This document shows positions 39,013 through 47,188 of a stretch of DNA of 64,000 bases, piece after piece (positions within the stretch are counted from its first letter, which is position 1; every line of letters starts with the position of its first letter). The stretch is from Tellurirhabdus rosea. Its GTDB lineage: Bacteria; Bacteroidota; Bacteroidia; Cytophagales; Spirosomataceae. The notes under the pieces are model-generated. The model was not told the origin of the DNA. It made no database searches and saw only the letters and a program-made list of their open reading frames with translations. The translations under genes were made by a program, and so were the position numbers. Location of the stretch: contig NZ_CP111085.1 of the NCBI RefSeq assembly GCF_026278345.1, positions 3,427,501-3,491,500 on the forward strand, written 5' to 3'.

Positions 39013-40092
39013 ATGTTTAGCAACGAAGTAATATTTTTTGCGGGCTTTTCGCTGTTTGTGCTGGTCGTGATGGCCCTCGACCTGGGCTTGCTCACCAAGC
39101 AGAAAAGCCATGTGGTCAGCTTCAAGGAAGCCGGGATCTGGAGCGCTATCTGGGTGGCGCTGTCCATCGCTTTTTATTTTTTCATTAAGAATTACGGCTA
39201 CCTCATCCACGGAATCACCGACATGGCACGGCTGGAGGAGGTCCGGGCGCGGTATGCCGACCATGTGCCGCTGGTGGCGGGAAATTTTGAGGAAAGCCTG
39301 CGCCTGTTCCAGAACAACATGTCGCTGGAGTACATCACGGGTTATCTGGTCGAGTACTCCCTGTCGGCGGACAATATTTTCGTGTTCATCATGATTTTCG
39401 CCTCCTTCGGCGTTCGTGAGCGGTTCTACAAGAAAATCCTCGTCTGGGGTATTCTGGGAGCCATCGTTCTGCGCTTCATTTTCATCTTCGTCGGCTCGGC
39501 CCTGCTGCAGCGCTTCGACTGGATCATCTACATCTTCGGCGCGTTCCTGGTGTATACCGGCATGAAGCTGTTCTTCGAAAAAGAAGGCGACGATAAGATT
39601 GAGCCTAAGAACCACCCCGTCGTGAAGTTTACGGCCAAGTACCTGAACGTGTACCGCCGCAACGTGATCGACCACTTCTTTGTCCGCCGCAAAACCGACA
39701 ACAAGCTCTTCGTGACGCCGTTGTTCATCGTGGTTATCGTGGTGGCTTTTACGGACCTGGTGTTCGCCGTAGACTCCATTCCGGCCATTTTCTCGATCAC
39801 CAAAGACCCGTACATCGTCTTTTTTTCGAACGTTTTTGCCATCATGGGGCTGCGGTCGATGTTCTTCTTCCTGTCGAGCATCATGAGCAAATTCCGCTTC
39901 CTGAAGGTCGGTCTGGCCGTGCTGCTGACGTTCATCGGTCTGAAAATGGTGCTGCACGCGCCGCTGGAAGAGTGGGGCTTCAAGACCGTTTACTCGTTAT
40001 ACGTCATCCTGACCATCCTCGGCACTGCCATTCTGGCGTCGTGGCTGATTCCGGAGAAAAAAGAGCCGGAGCCGGAGATGTCCGAACTTTGA
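39013..40092 (+). CDS. TerC/Alx-family membrane protein
   Basis: This is a 359-residue polytopic inner-membrane protein with about nine hydrophobic helices. TerC motifs are visible: MALDLGLL near the start, EYSLSADNIFVFIMIF in the middle and AFTDLVFAVDSIPAIFSITKDPYIVF later, with the conserved acidic residues proposed to bind metal. The family is linked to manganese or calcium efflux and to metalation of secreted proteins. The first part contains an extra loop of about 45 residues (about 60-105). A structured leader precedes the gene and a palindromic repeat follows it. Confidence 0.92.
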   Translation: MFSNEVIFFAGFSLFVLVVMALDLGLLTKQKSHVVSFKEAGIWSAIWVALSIAFYFFIKNYGYLIHGITDMARLEEVRARYADHVPLVAGNFEESLRLFQNNMSLEYITGYLVEYSLSADNIFVFIMIFASFGVRERFYKKILVWGILGAIVLRFIFIFVGSALLQRFDWIIYIFGAFLVYTGMKLFFEKEGDDKIEPKNHPVVKFTAKYLNVYRRNVIDHFFVRRKTDNKLFVTPLFIVVIVVAFTDLVFAVDSIPAIFSITKDPYIVFFSNVFAIMGLRSMFFFLSSIMSKFRFLKVGLAVLLTFIGLKMVLHAPLEEWGFKTVYSLYVILTILGTAILASWLIPEKKEPEPEMSEL

Positions 40093-40127
40093 TTTGCCCT
40101 TTCCGGACCGCACCGGAGGACCATCTG

Positions 40128-40207
40128 GATTACACAGATTTTTATGATTAACTATGAAGTCTCAAAAAGACAATCGTGGTCAATTCATAAATCTGTGTAA
40201 TCTGTGG
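40128..40207. repeat. Inverted repeat overlapping the start codon of the SF1 helicase gene
   Basis: GGATTACACAGATTTTTATGA (about 40128-40148) pairs with the complementary word set at 40185-40205, with a two-base bulge. The repeated word is AATCTGTGTAATCTGTGG, similar to the repeat at 9622-9743. The right arm contains the GTG start codon used for the helicase (40204-40206). A stop codon in the same frame sits at 40198-40200. Confidence 0.75.
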
Positions 40208-43200
40208 TTCAGAAACCTATTCTCAAAGCTTACGCCCGCCGCCTGACTAACCTGAGCAGCCGCAACCGTTCCCTGTTGCTGACCAGCTTGCCCGCCGAAC
40301 AGTTTCTGGACCTGCACGAAACAGATTACCGGCTCAACCAGCCTTCCTTCGACATTATCCGCCAGCTGATCGGCCGTAAGGCGACCGTTCCGGTCTGCGA
40401 AGTGCTGGACCCGCGCGACGGCAAGGCCAACGACGCCAGCCGCCGCCTGCGCCGCATCGCCCGGACGGCCCAATTTATTGAAGAAGAGCGCGGGGCGCAG
40501 GACCTCTACGTCGGGTATCCGTTCGTGCGGGGAAAATTTGCCGACGGAACGCCCGTCCACGGTCCGCTGCTGCTATTTCCGGTGCAGCTCATTCAGGAAG
40601 CCGGCCGCTGGCTGCTGCGCCGACGCGCCGACGAGCCGGTGACGCTCAACCGCAGTTTTTTGCTGGCCTACGCCCATTTCAGCAGCCTTTCCGCGCCCGA
40701 AGACTTACTGGAAGAGCCGCTCGACGATTACGAACGCGACGCTACGGCTTTCCGCACCCAACTGTACGAACGGCTGAAAAACAGCCCGCTTCGCCTCGAT
40801 TTCAACCCCGACCTTTTCGCCGACCGTCTCCAGCCTTTTCAGGCGCTTAAAAAAGCCGATTTGGAACAGCTGGAAAAAAACGGCGAACTGAAACTCTACC
40901 CCGAAGCCGTCCTCGGTATTCTCCCTCAGGCCGGTTCCTACCTCGTCCGCGACTACGAAGCGTTGGAAAAGGAAGAAGGGGAAGAAAGGGAGGAAGGAGG
41001 AACGGAAGCGGCTCTTTTCCCCTTTCCTCCTTCCTCCCTTTCCTCCCCCTCCTTCAAAGAAGAACACCTCCACACACCGCTGCCGCTGGATGCTTCGCAG
41101 GAGGCGGCCCTGCGGCGCGTACGGGCCGGGGAGTCGCTGGTGGTGCAGGGCCCGCCGGGAACGGGCAAGTCGCAGCTGATCGCCAACCTGATGGCGGATT
41201 TTGCGGCCCAGGGCAAACGGGTGCTGCTGGTCTGCCAGAAACGGGTGGCGCTGGATGTCGTTTACGAACGGCTCCGGCAGGTCGGTATGGCGCCGTTTAC
41301 GGCCCTGATTCACGATTTCAAAAACGACCGCCGGATGCTGTACGAGCAACTGGCCGACCAGATCGAACGCGTCGAAGACTACCGGAAGCAGAATCAGGGC
41401 CTCGACGCCGTGCTGCTCGAACGGACGTTTACCCAGACCGCCCGGCAGATCGACCAGACCCTCGGTGAGCTGCAGGCCTTCAAGGACGCCCTGTTTGACG
41501 AAAGCCTGTGCGGCGTATCGGCCAAAGAGCTGTATCTGAGCAGCAACCCCTCCGCGCCGACCATCGCCCTGAACGACCTCTACCGGCAGTTTCCCCTGAA
41601 CGAAACCGGAACGTTCCTGCAGAAGCTGGAAAACTACGAGGCGTACCACCAGCGACTGGCGGCGCCGCATCCCTGGCAGAAACGGATTTCGTTCGCCCGG
41701 TTTGGCCTGGGGGATCAGGCCGCCATCCGGCAGGTGATCGACGAGGTGGTGGACCTGTCGGGCCGACTGGCGGAAGAAACGCTGATGCAGTTCCAGACGC
41801 CGCTTTCCTGGCAGAAAGCCACCCAGCTGGCCTACGACCGGCCCGCCCTGGAACGCATCATGGCCCAGACTGCCGAGCCGCTTTTCTGCGAGATTCTGCT
41901 GCGTTTTGCCCGGCGGAAAGTGCTGCCCGAGGCCGAAAACCGCCTGAAACGCCTGCTGGTGGATGTCGCCGAAGCTTTCGAGGCCGACCCGCAGTCGGTG
42001 CCGGTGCCGTTTGCCGACATTCCGGAGACGCTGGCCGTTCTGCGCGCCGGGGTGCAGGCCCGCGAACGGATGCTGGGCTGGCTGTTTTTTGGCGGGAAAA
42101 AACGAGTGACCGAACTGGCCGCCCGCTGCGGTTACCCGACCGACGCCACCAGCCTGAACCGCCTTATTCTGCAGCTCGACCGCCAGCAGGGCCTCCTGCG
42201 TCAGGTCGAAGCGGCCACCACGCAGCTGCAACTGCCTTCCATGCTGACGGACGATGCCGTGCGGATGAAAGAAGCCGCCGACCGGCTGTATACGGCTTTC
42301 TGGGGCGCTTCGGAAGCCTGGCAACTGCTCGAAACCCGCTTTGATTTTTTGCTGCCCTGGTTGCAGAGCCGAACCGGTGGGCCGTCTTCGTGGCGCGGAC
42401 TTCAGGAACTAACCGGCTGGCTCTTGACCGTGCAGACCCGTACCGAGGCCTGGTACCGGCTGCTCACGCCCGCGCAGCTCGACGCCCTGTTGCGCCAGCC
42501 GGAAAGCATGGCCGCCGTGCTTCGGGAATCACTGGAGGCCGATTTTGACCTGCTCGTCGAGGCGGACCGGCTGCACGAAAGCCTGACCGTAGCCGAACGA
42601 ACCGTGCTCGAACGCCTGATTACCCGTTCGGTCGGGGATTGGCCCGCCGTTTTTCAGAACTCCCTGCGGCTGGCCTGGCTGGCGTATCTGGAAGAGCAGC
42701 GGCCGGAACTGCGGAGCGTGTCGTCCCTGCGGATGCAGCAGCTGGAAAAGGCTTTGCAGGAAAATGTGGTGCAGAAACAGGCGCTGAGCCAGCAGATTCT
42801 GGGCATCCGGCTGCGCGAACAGATCTACCGGGATTTGGAATACAACCGCCTGAACAACCTTGTGACGTACCGCGACCTGGGGCACCAGGTAACCAAAAAA
42901 CGGGCCGTCTGGCCGGTACGGAAGCTGCTGGAACAGTTCTCGGACGAAATTTTTCAGCTCGTTCCCTGCTGGCTTTCCTCGCCGGAATCGGTGTCGGCCA
43001 TTTTTCCGCTGCGGCGGCACCTGTTCGACGTGGTGGTGTTCGACGAAGCCTCGCAGTGTTCGGCTGAATACGGCATTCCGGCACTCTGGCGGGCCAGCCG
43101 GGTGGTGGTGACGGGCGACACGAAGCAACTGCCGCCTACCGACCTTTACCGCGTCCGCTTCGAACCGGAGCCGGACGAGGATACACCGCCCGAACTGGAG

Positions 43201-44142
43201 GCCGAATCCCTGCTGGTGCTGGCCGCCCGCTCGTTTGCCCAGACGACCCTGCGCGGGCATTACCGCAGCCGCTCGCCGGAACTGATTGACTTTTCGAACC
43301 GGCAGTTCTATAAAAACCGCCTGCAGCTCCTCCCGGACTTCAACCACCTGGCCCGCCGCCAGCCCGCCATTTCTTACCGGAATGTGGGCGGCCTCTGGCA
43401 GCAGCAGACCAACGAAATGGAAGCCCGGGCGGTGGTGGACCTCATCCGGCAGCTTCAGACCGAAGAACCGGCCTTTTCGGTGGGCGTGGTGACGTTCAAT
43501 TTCCCGCAGCAGCAGCTCATTCTGGACCTGCTGGAAGGAGAGGCTCTGCCGCTGCCGGGGACGACGGTCGAAGGGCTTTTTGTCAAAAACATCGAAAACG
43601 TGCAGGGCGACGAGCGGGACATCATCATTTTCTCGGTGGGTTACGCGCCCGACGAGCGGGGCCGGATTGCCGCCCAGTTCGGGACGCTGAATCTGGCGGG
43701 CGGCGAAAATCGCCTGAACGTAGCCGTGACCCGCGCCCGCGAACGGATTTATGTCATCACGAGCGTACAGCCCGCGCAGTTGCCCGTCGAGCAGACGCTG
43801 AACGAAGGTCCAAAACTGCTTCGCGCGTATCTGGAATACGCCCTGACCGTGTCGGAAGGCCGTTATCGGCCGCAGCCCCACACGCCCGAACGCCTGCCGA
43901 CGGGTCGCCTGCTGAAAGATTATCTGAAAACGGAAGACGCCACGCTGACCGAAGAACTGCCCTTTGCCGATTTGACCCGAAAAAGCCAGCATGCGTATTC
44001 TGAACTGGTCCTGACCGACGATGCCCTTTATTTTGAAAGCACCGTGAAAGAAGCCCACGCCTACCTGCCGCTGTCGCTGCAAACGAAAAACTGGCCTTTC
44101 CGGCGAGTGTTCAGCCGGGTGTACTGGCAGAAACGGACCTGA
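40204..44142 (+). CDS. Large superfamily 1 helicase, DUF4011-like, Upf1/Dna2 type
   Basis: This is a 1312-residue ATP-dependent nucleic-acid helicase. The N-terminal region (about 5-240) resembles DUF4011, with the start LKAYARRLTNLSSRNRSLLL. Motif I is GPPGTGKS (316-323), motif II is DEAS in VVVFDEASQC (about 946), motif III is GDTKQLPP, and motif VI is NVAVTRARE. A roughly 550-residue helical insertion separates motif I from motif II. The C terminus keeps a WPFRRVFSRVYWQKR end like that of Vsr/MTES-type nuclease tails, but I see no intact nuclease motif. Residues about 255-285 are a Glu/Ser/Pro-rich insert encoded by an inverted repeat. DUF4011 helicases occur in phage-defence loci, but none is seen here. 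The GTG start is the only in-frame choice close to the conserved N terminus. Confidence 0.85.
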   Translation: MVQKPILKAYARRLTNLSSRNRSLLLTSLPAEQFLDLHETDYRLNQPSFDIIRQLIGRKATVPVCEVLDPRDGKANDASRRLRRIARTAQFIEEERGAQDLYVGYPFVRGKFADGTPVHGPLLLFPVQLIQEAGRWLLRRRADEPVTLNRSFLLAYAHFSSLSAPEDLLEEPLDDYERDATAFRTQLYERLKNSPLRLDFNPDLFADRLQPFQALKKADLEQLEKNGELKLYPEAVLGILPQAGSYLVRDYEALEKEEGEEREEGGTEAALFPFPPSSLSSPSFKEEHLHTPLPLDASQEAALRRVRAGESLVVQGPPGTGKSQLIANLMADFAAQGKRVLLVCQKRVALDVVYERLRQVGMAPFTALIHDFKNDRRMLYEQLADQIERVEDYRKQNQGLDAVLLERTFTQTARQIDQTLGELQAFKDALFDESLCGVSAKELYLSSNPSAPTIALNDLYRQFPLNETGTFLQKLENYEAYHQRLAAPHPWQKRISFARFGLGDQAAIRQVIDEVVDLSGRLAEETLMQFQTPLSWQKATQLAYDRPALERIMAQTAEPLFCEILLRFARRKVLPEAENRLKRLLVDVAEAFEADPQSVPVPFADIPETLAVLRAGVQARERMLGWLFFGGKKRVTELAARCGYPTDATSLNRLILQLDRQQGLLRQVEAATTQLQLPSMLTDDAVRMKEAADRLYTAFWGASEAWQLLETRFDFLLPWLQSRTGGPSSWRGLQELTGWLLTVQTRTEAWYRLLTPAQLDALLRQPESMAAVLRESLEADFDLLVEADRLHESLTVAERTVLERLITRSVGDWPAVFQNSLRLAWLAYLEEQRPELRSVSSLRMQQLEKALQENVVQKQALSQQILGIRLREQIYRDLEYNRLNNLVTYRDLGHQVTKKRAVWPVRKLLEQFSDEIFQLVPCWLSSPESVSAIFPLRRHLFDVVVFDEASQCSAEYGIPALWRASRVVVTGDTKQLPPTDLYRVRFEPEPDEDTPPELEAESLLVLAARSFAQTTLRGHYRSRSPELIDFSNRQFYKNRLQLLPDFNHLARRQPAISYRNVGGLWQQQTNEMEARAVVDLIRQLQTEEPAFSVGVVTFNFPQQQLILDLLEGEALPLPGTTVEGLFVKNIENVQGDERDIIIFSVGYAPDERGRIAAQFGTLNLAGGENRLNVAVTRARERIYVITSVQPAQLPVEQTLNEGPKLLRAYLEYALTVSEGRYRPQPHTPERLPTGRLLKDYLKTEDATLTEELPFADLTRKSQHAYSELVLTDDALYFESTVKEAHAYLPLSLQTKNWPFRRVFSRVYWQKRT
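40971..41056. repeat. Purine/pyrimidine inverted repeat inside the helicase coding sequence
   Basis: A purine-rich left arm with 7-nt words (GGAAGAA, GGGGAAG, AAAGGGA, GGAAGGA) is followed by a short spacer and a pyrimidine-rich right arm. The central 18 bp pair perfectly (40984-41001 with 41025-41042); outer parts pair imperfectly. The insert stays in frame and codes for a low-complexity stretch. Confidence 0.85.
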
Positions 44143-44145
44143 AGG

Positions 44146-46824
44146 TTACCGGATGACGTAAACCGTGCCCTGTCGCGTAAACGACTCCTCCCGGGTGTCC
44201 TGCTGCTGCCAGATGTTCAGCCGGTAGGAGTAGGCCCCCGGTGGAACGGGCTCGTTGCGGTAGGTGCCGTCCCAGAACTTGTCGGCCACTGCCGCCGGGT
44301 CGGTGCCTTCCAGGGCGAAAATAACGCCGCCCCAGCGGTTGTAGACTTTCAGTTCGAACCGGGTCATGAACTGGCCTTTGAGGGCAAAACGGTCGTTGAT
44401 GCCGTCGCCGTTGGGCGTAAAGGCGTCGGGCAGCGAGAACCGGGCAGAACAGGTTTCGGTCACGGTCAGGGTTTCGCCCGAAAAACATTGCCCGTCCGAC
44501 ACCCGAACGCTGTAACTGCCGGGTTTGCTGACCATCAGCTGCTGCTGCGTGCCGAGCACGCGGGGAACGCCCACTTCCCGCCATTCGTATATCCAGTTGT
44601 TGCCCCGCCCGGCGTCGAGAAACACCACCGAACCGGCCGTAAAACAGGCGCTGTAGGCTTTCTGCGCCAGTTGCAGCGGCGGCCCCGAGCGAATGAACAC
44701 CTCGACCTGCGCCGCCGGACTGACGCAGGTGCCCGAAACGGTCTGGGTGACGTAGTAGCGAAGCGGCTGCGGCGGCGTACCCGAAAGGACGGGCTGGAAG
44801 CTGGTTCCGCTGCCTACCTGAGTGGTCTGGTTCGGGTCGGCGTACCATTTCAGGCTGCTCCCGCTCGCCAGCAGGGTAGGCAGCGGGTCGCCCTGGCAAA
44901 CGGTCGCGCTGGAACCCGAAACGAGCGTCGGGGCGGGCGGCGGCGGATTGAGCGTGACGGTCACCTGGTCTTTGCTTTCGCAGCCGGTAGCGGTACTGCG
45001 GGCCACGACGAGGTAGGTGCCGCTGCGCCGGGCCGTAATGTCGGCTCCCGAAACGGTTGAATTGTCGGGCTGAATCCAGGAGAAGCTGTCCCAGGCCGGG
45101 GCCGGGGCCGCCCGGAGCGTGATGCTTTCGCGGCAGGCGGTCTGGGGCGGCAGGTTGAGTTTGTAATCCGCCGGGCGGTTGAAATCGACTTCCAGACTGG
45201 TTTCGACAAAGCAGGTCGCGTCCGTAGCGGAGGTGATTTTAAGCTTGTAAACGGTCTTTCCGTTCGGGCCGGTCACGTGGAGGGTATCCTGGGTGGCTCG
45301 TGGGCCGCTGATGCCCGGTCCGGCCCATTCGACCTTGTTGGTGCCGGCGTTGGCGGCCAGAATGAAAGCGCCGCACCCTTTGGGCTGCTTGGTCGGAGCG
45401 GAAGGAAGGGAAGTCGCCGTTACGGTAAAGGGCGGGGATTTGGCCATTTGGTTGCGGCAGGGTTCGTCTTCCGTCACCTCGACCTCGTACGTTCCGGGGC
45501 CGGTGGCGGCGATGGCTGGCTGGGTAGCGCCGTTCATGGCCGTGCCGTTTTTGTACCACTGGTATTTGAAGCGGGTCGCGGCGGATTTGGTAACTTCGGC
45601 GCGCAGCTGGTCATTGCCGCAGCCGGCCCCCGGTGTGTTCCGAATGGTGGCTTCGGGTTTATTGGCGGATTGGGGTACTGGGAGCAGGTCAACGATGTTG
45701 GGCAGGCCGAGGAGGCTGGTTTTCCCACCAAGACTGAGTCCATTAAGCGTAAATCCACATCCGCTTCCGGCAACATTGGGATTGTTAATGACGCTCAGGT
45801 GGTCGCTGTTCAACCGGGCCATATATATTTTTCGGTCGGGACCTATCTGTAAGTCTCCATAGGCAATTGTAGTTGTGTTGTTAGTAGATAAGATTGTTGC
45901 GCTAAATGTCGAACTGTTCAAATCTATTTGAAAGAGATTATGAGGTGCTTCGAAGGCTGAACTGGCATATAAAAGATTGCTGTTGGGCGAGAAACATAAG
46001 CCGTAAATATTGGGTCTGCCATTAATAACAACTTTAGGATTAGAAAGCTTGCCCGTAGTATTATCAAAGTCAAAAAGCTCTACAAAACCGGGATTGGAAA
46101 CAGCTACAGCGATTTTGCGGCCATCTGGTGAGGCTTTCATTGCCCCGATATTACCTCGGTTAGGCGTTAGGGGATGTACAGAACCGACAGAAGAAACTAC
46201 AGGTGTACTACTCACACCGCTGGCGTTAACAAGAAAAGCTAGAAATTTATTAGTGCCTGCCTCATGAGCAATAACCCAGTAAGACTTACGGTCTGCATGA
46301 GGAACGGCGGTCTGTTTTTCTGTAGTGGGTGTATGGAGCTGATTGTTTTTTTCTTTGACATCGCCAAAGCCATTATTTAAGCACAGATCAATAGTAGAAT
46401 ATACTAGACCACCCTGCCCTTCGTAGTACGCTGAGAATATATAATAAATATTGCGGTCGGCTGGATTAGGAACGATTAAAGCGCTTTGAGTAGAGGAGTC
46501 ATGCCCTTTAAGGTTTGCATCATTAGGCATTCTTTTGTTTTTACCATCAGTCTGTATTTCCCGACTCCAAATTTGTGATCCATGTGTGTAGAAAAGTATG
46601 CGACCGCTTTCGTCACATATGGCCGCGCACCCTTCAGACTGGCGCATGTTTCCATTGCTGATCGGAACAGGCGCTCCACTATTGAAATCCAAACCCGCAA
46701 AGTTTCCGAAATACCAAACGTTTGCCCGTCTGCCAACCTGTGGTGTGTACTGCGCCGCGCTGAAAAAAGGCAATAGTATCCCCACAAGGACCAGCCAGGT
46801 GAGTACGTACCTTTTGCATGCCAT
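44146..46824 (-). CDS. Secreted surface protein with type B type-IX-secretion sorting domain
   Basis: This 892-residue protein is exported through the Sec system (signal peptide to SAAQ, about 25) and then probably the type IX system. An N-terminal half (about 25-430) looks like a beta-propeller: FSAYYEGQGGLVYSTIDL, then SPDGRKIAVAVSNPG and GPDRKIYMARL. It is followed by several Ig/PKD-like domains (about 440-800). The last 90 residues match the gliding-motility-associated C-terminal domain: LPDAFTPNGDGINDRFALKG, then VYNRWGGVIF, WDGTY and PPGAYSYRLNI. The ATG at 46824 starts the signal peptide; longer starts add no domain. A -7 box TACATTTG lies at 46969-46976 with a hairpin between it and the start. 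Confidence 0.9.
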   Translation of the reverse strand: MACKRYVLTWLVLVGILLPFFSAAQYTPQVGRRANVWYFGNFAGLDFNSGAPVPISNGNMRQSEGCAAICDESGRILFYTHGSQIWSREIQTDGKNKRMPNDANLKGHDSSTQSALIVPNPADRNIYYIFSAYYEGQGGLVYSTIDLCLNNGFGDVKEKNNQLHTPTTEKQTAVPHADRKSYWVIAHEAGTNKFLAFLVNASGVSSTPVVSSVGSVHPLTPNRGNIGAMKASPDGRKIAVAVSNPGFVELFDFDNTTGKLSNPKVVINGRPNIYGLCFSPNSNLLYASSAFEAPHNLFQIDLNSSTFSATILSTNNTTTIAYGDLQIGPDRKIYMARLNSDHLSVINNPNVAGSGCGFTLNGLSLGGKTSLLGLPNIVDLLPVPQSANKPEATIRNTPGAGCGNDQLRAEVTKSAATRFKYQWYKNGTAMNGATQPAIAATGPGTYEVEVTEDEPCRNQMAKSPPFTVTATSLPSAPTKQPKGCGAFILAANAGTNKVEWAGPGISGPRATQDTLHVTGPNGKTVYKLKITSATDATCFVETSLEVDFNRPADYKLNLPPQTACRESITLRAAPAPAWDSFSWIQPDNSTVSGADITARRSGTYLVVARSTATGCESKDQVTVTLNPPPPAPTLVSGSSATVCQGDPLPTLLASGSSLKWYADPNQTTQVGSGTSFQPVLSGTPPQPLRYYVTQTVSGTCVSPAAQVEVFIRSGPPLQLAQKAYSACFTAGSVVFLDAGRGNNWIYEWREVGVPRVLGTQQQLMVSKPGSYSVRVSDGQCFSGETLTVTETCSARFSLPDAFTPNGDGINDRFALKGQFMTRFELKVYNRWGGVIFALEGTDPAAVADKFWDGTYRNEPVPPGAYSYRLNIWQQQDTREESFTRQGTVYVIR

Positions 46825-46924
46825 GTTGTTACCGGTGTGTAGAATGTGTTTCCTAAAAGCCTTTAAATGTAGGATGGAAAGCGGTGAAATACCTAAACCG
46901 GTAACGAAAAAGTGCAGAAAAACA

Positions 46925-46955
46925 TAAAGCCCGTCCACAAAGTGGGCGGGCTTTA
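46925..46955. terminator. Terminator-like hairpin between rluB-like gene and the type IX cargo gene
   Basis: TAAAGCCCGTCCAC (46925-46938) pairs with GTGGGCGGGCTTTA (46942-46955), with one G-T pair and a 3-nt loop. On the minus strand it is followed by ATGTTTTT, so it could end transcripts from the pseudouridine synthase gene. It also falls in the leader of the cargo gene if the 46969 promoter is used. Confidence 0.7.
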
Positions 46956-47188
46956 CCGTTCATTTACTCAAATGTAGCTATCCCTTTACACACCATTAAG
47001 TGTATGGAACAAAGTAAATGAGAAAATATTTCAGAAAAAACAACTAAGTCAAAATACTTACTTAAATTTTAAGTACTTTTCTGTAAGACTCTGTAAATCA
47101 CGGGCTTGTTATTCCAAAAACATTGAAAAATTAATTTTTATTTAATTCTTCCGTCCCCGGTTTTAGCCCCGGAATTACTTACGTGCTT
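46956..47188. other. AT-rich intergenic stretch without a visible gene
   Basis: Together with the leader up to 46825 this is the longest gene-free gap in the window (about 360 bp). The stretch 46960-47150 is very AT-rich compared with its surroundings. It contains a TACATTTG -7 box (minus strand, 46969-46976). I see no ORF with a start and conserved composition. A small RNA or an extended promoter region is possible. Confidence 0.4.
46969..46976 (-). promoter_or_regulatory. -7 promoter box upstream of the type IX cargo gene
   Basis: TACATTTG on the minus strand fits TAnnTTTG. No TTG is seen at the preferred 19-21 nt spacing. Transcription from here would produce a leader of about 140 nt that contains the 46925-46955 hairpin. 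Confidence 0.4.
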
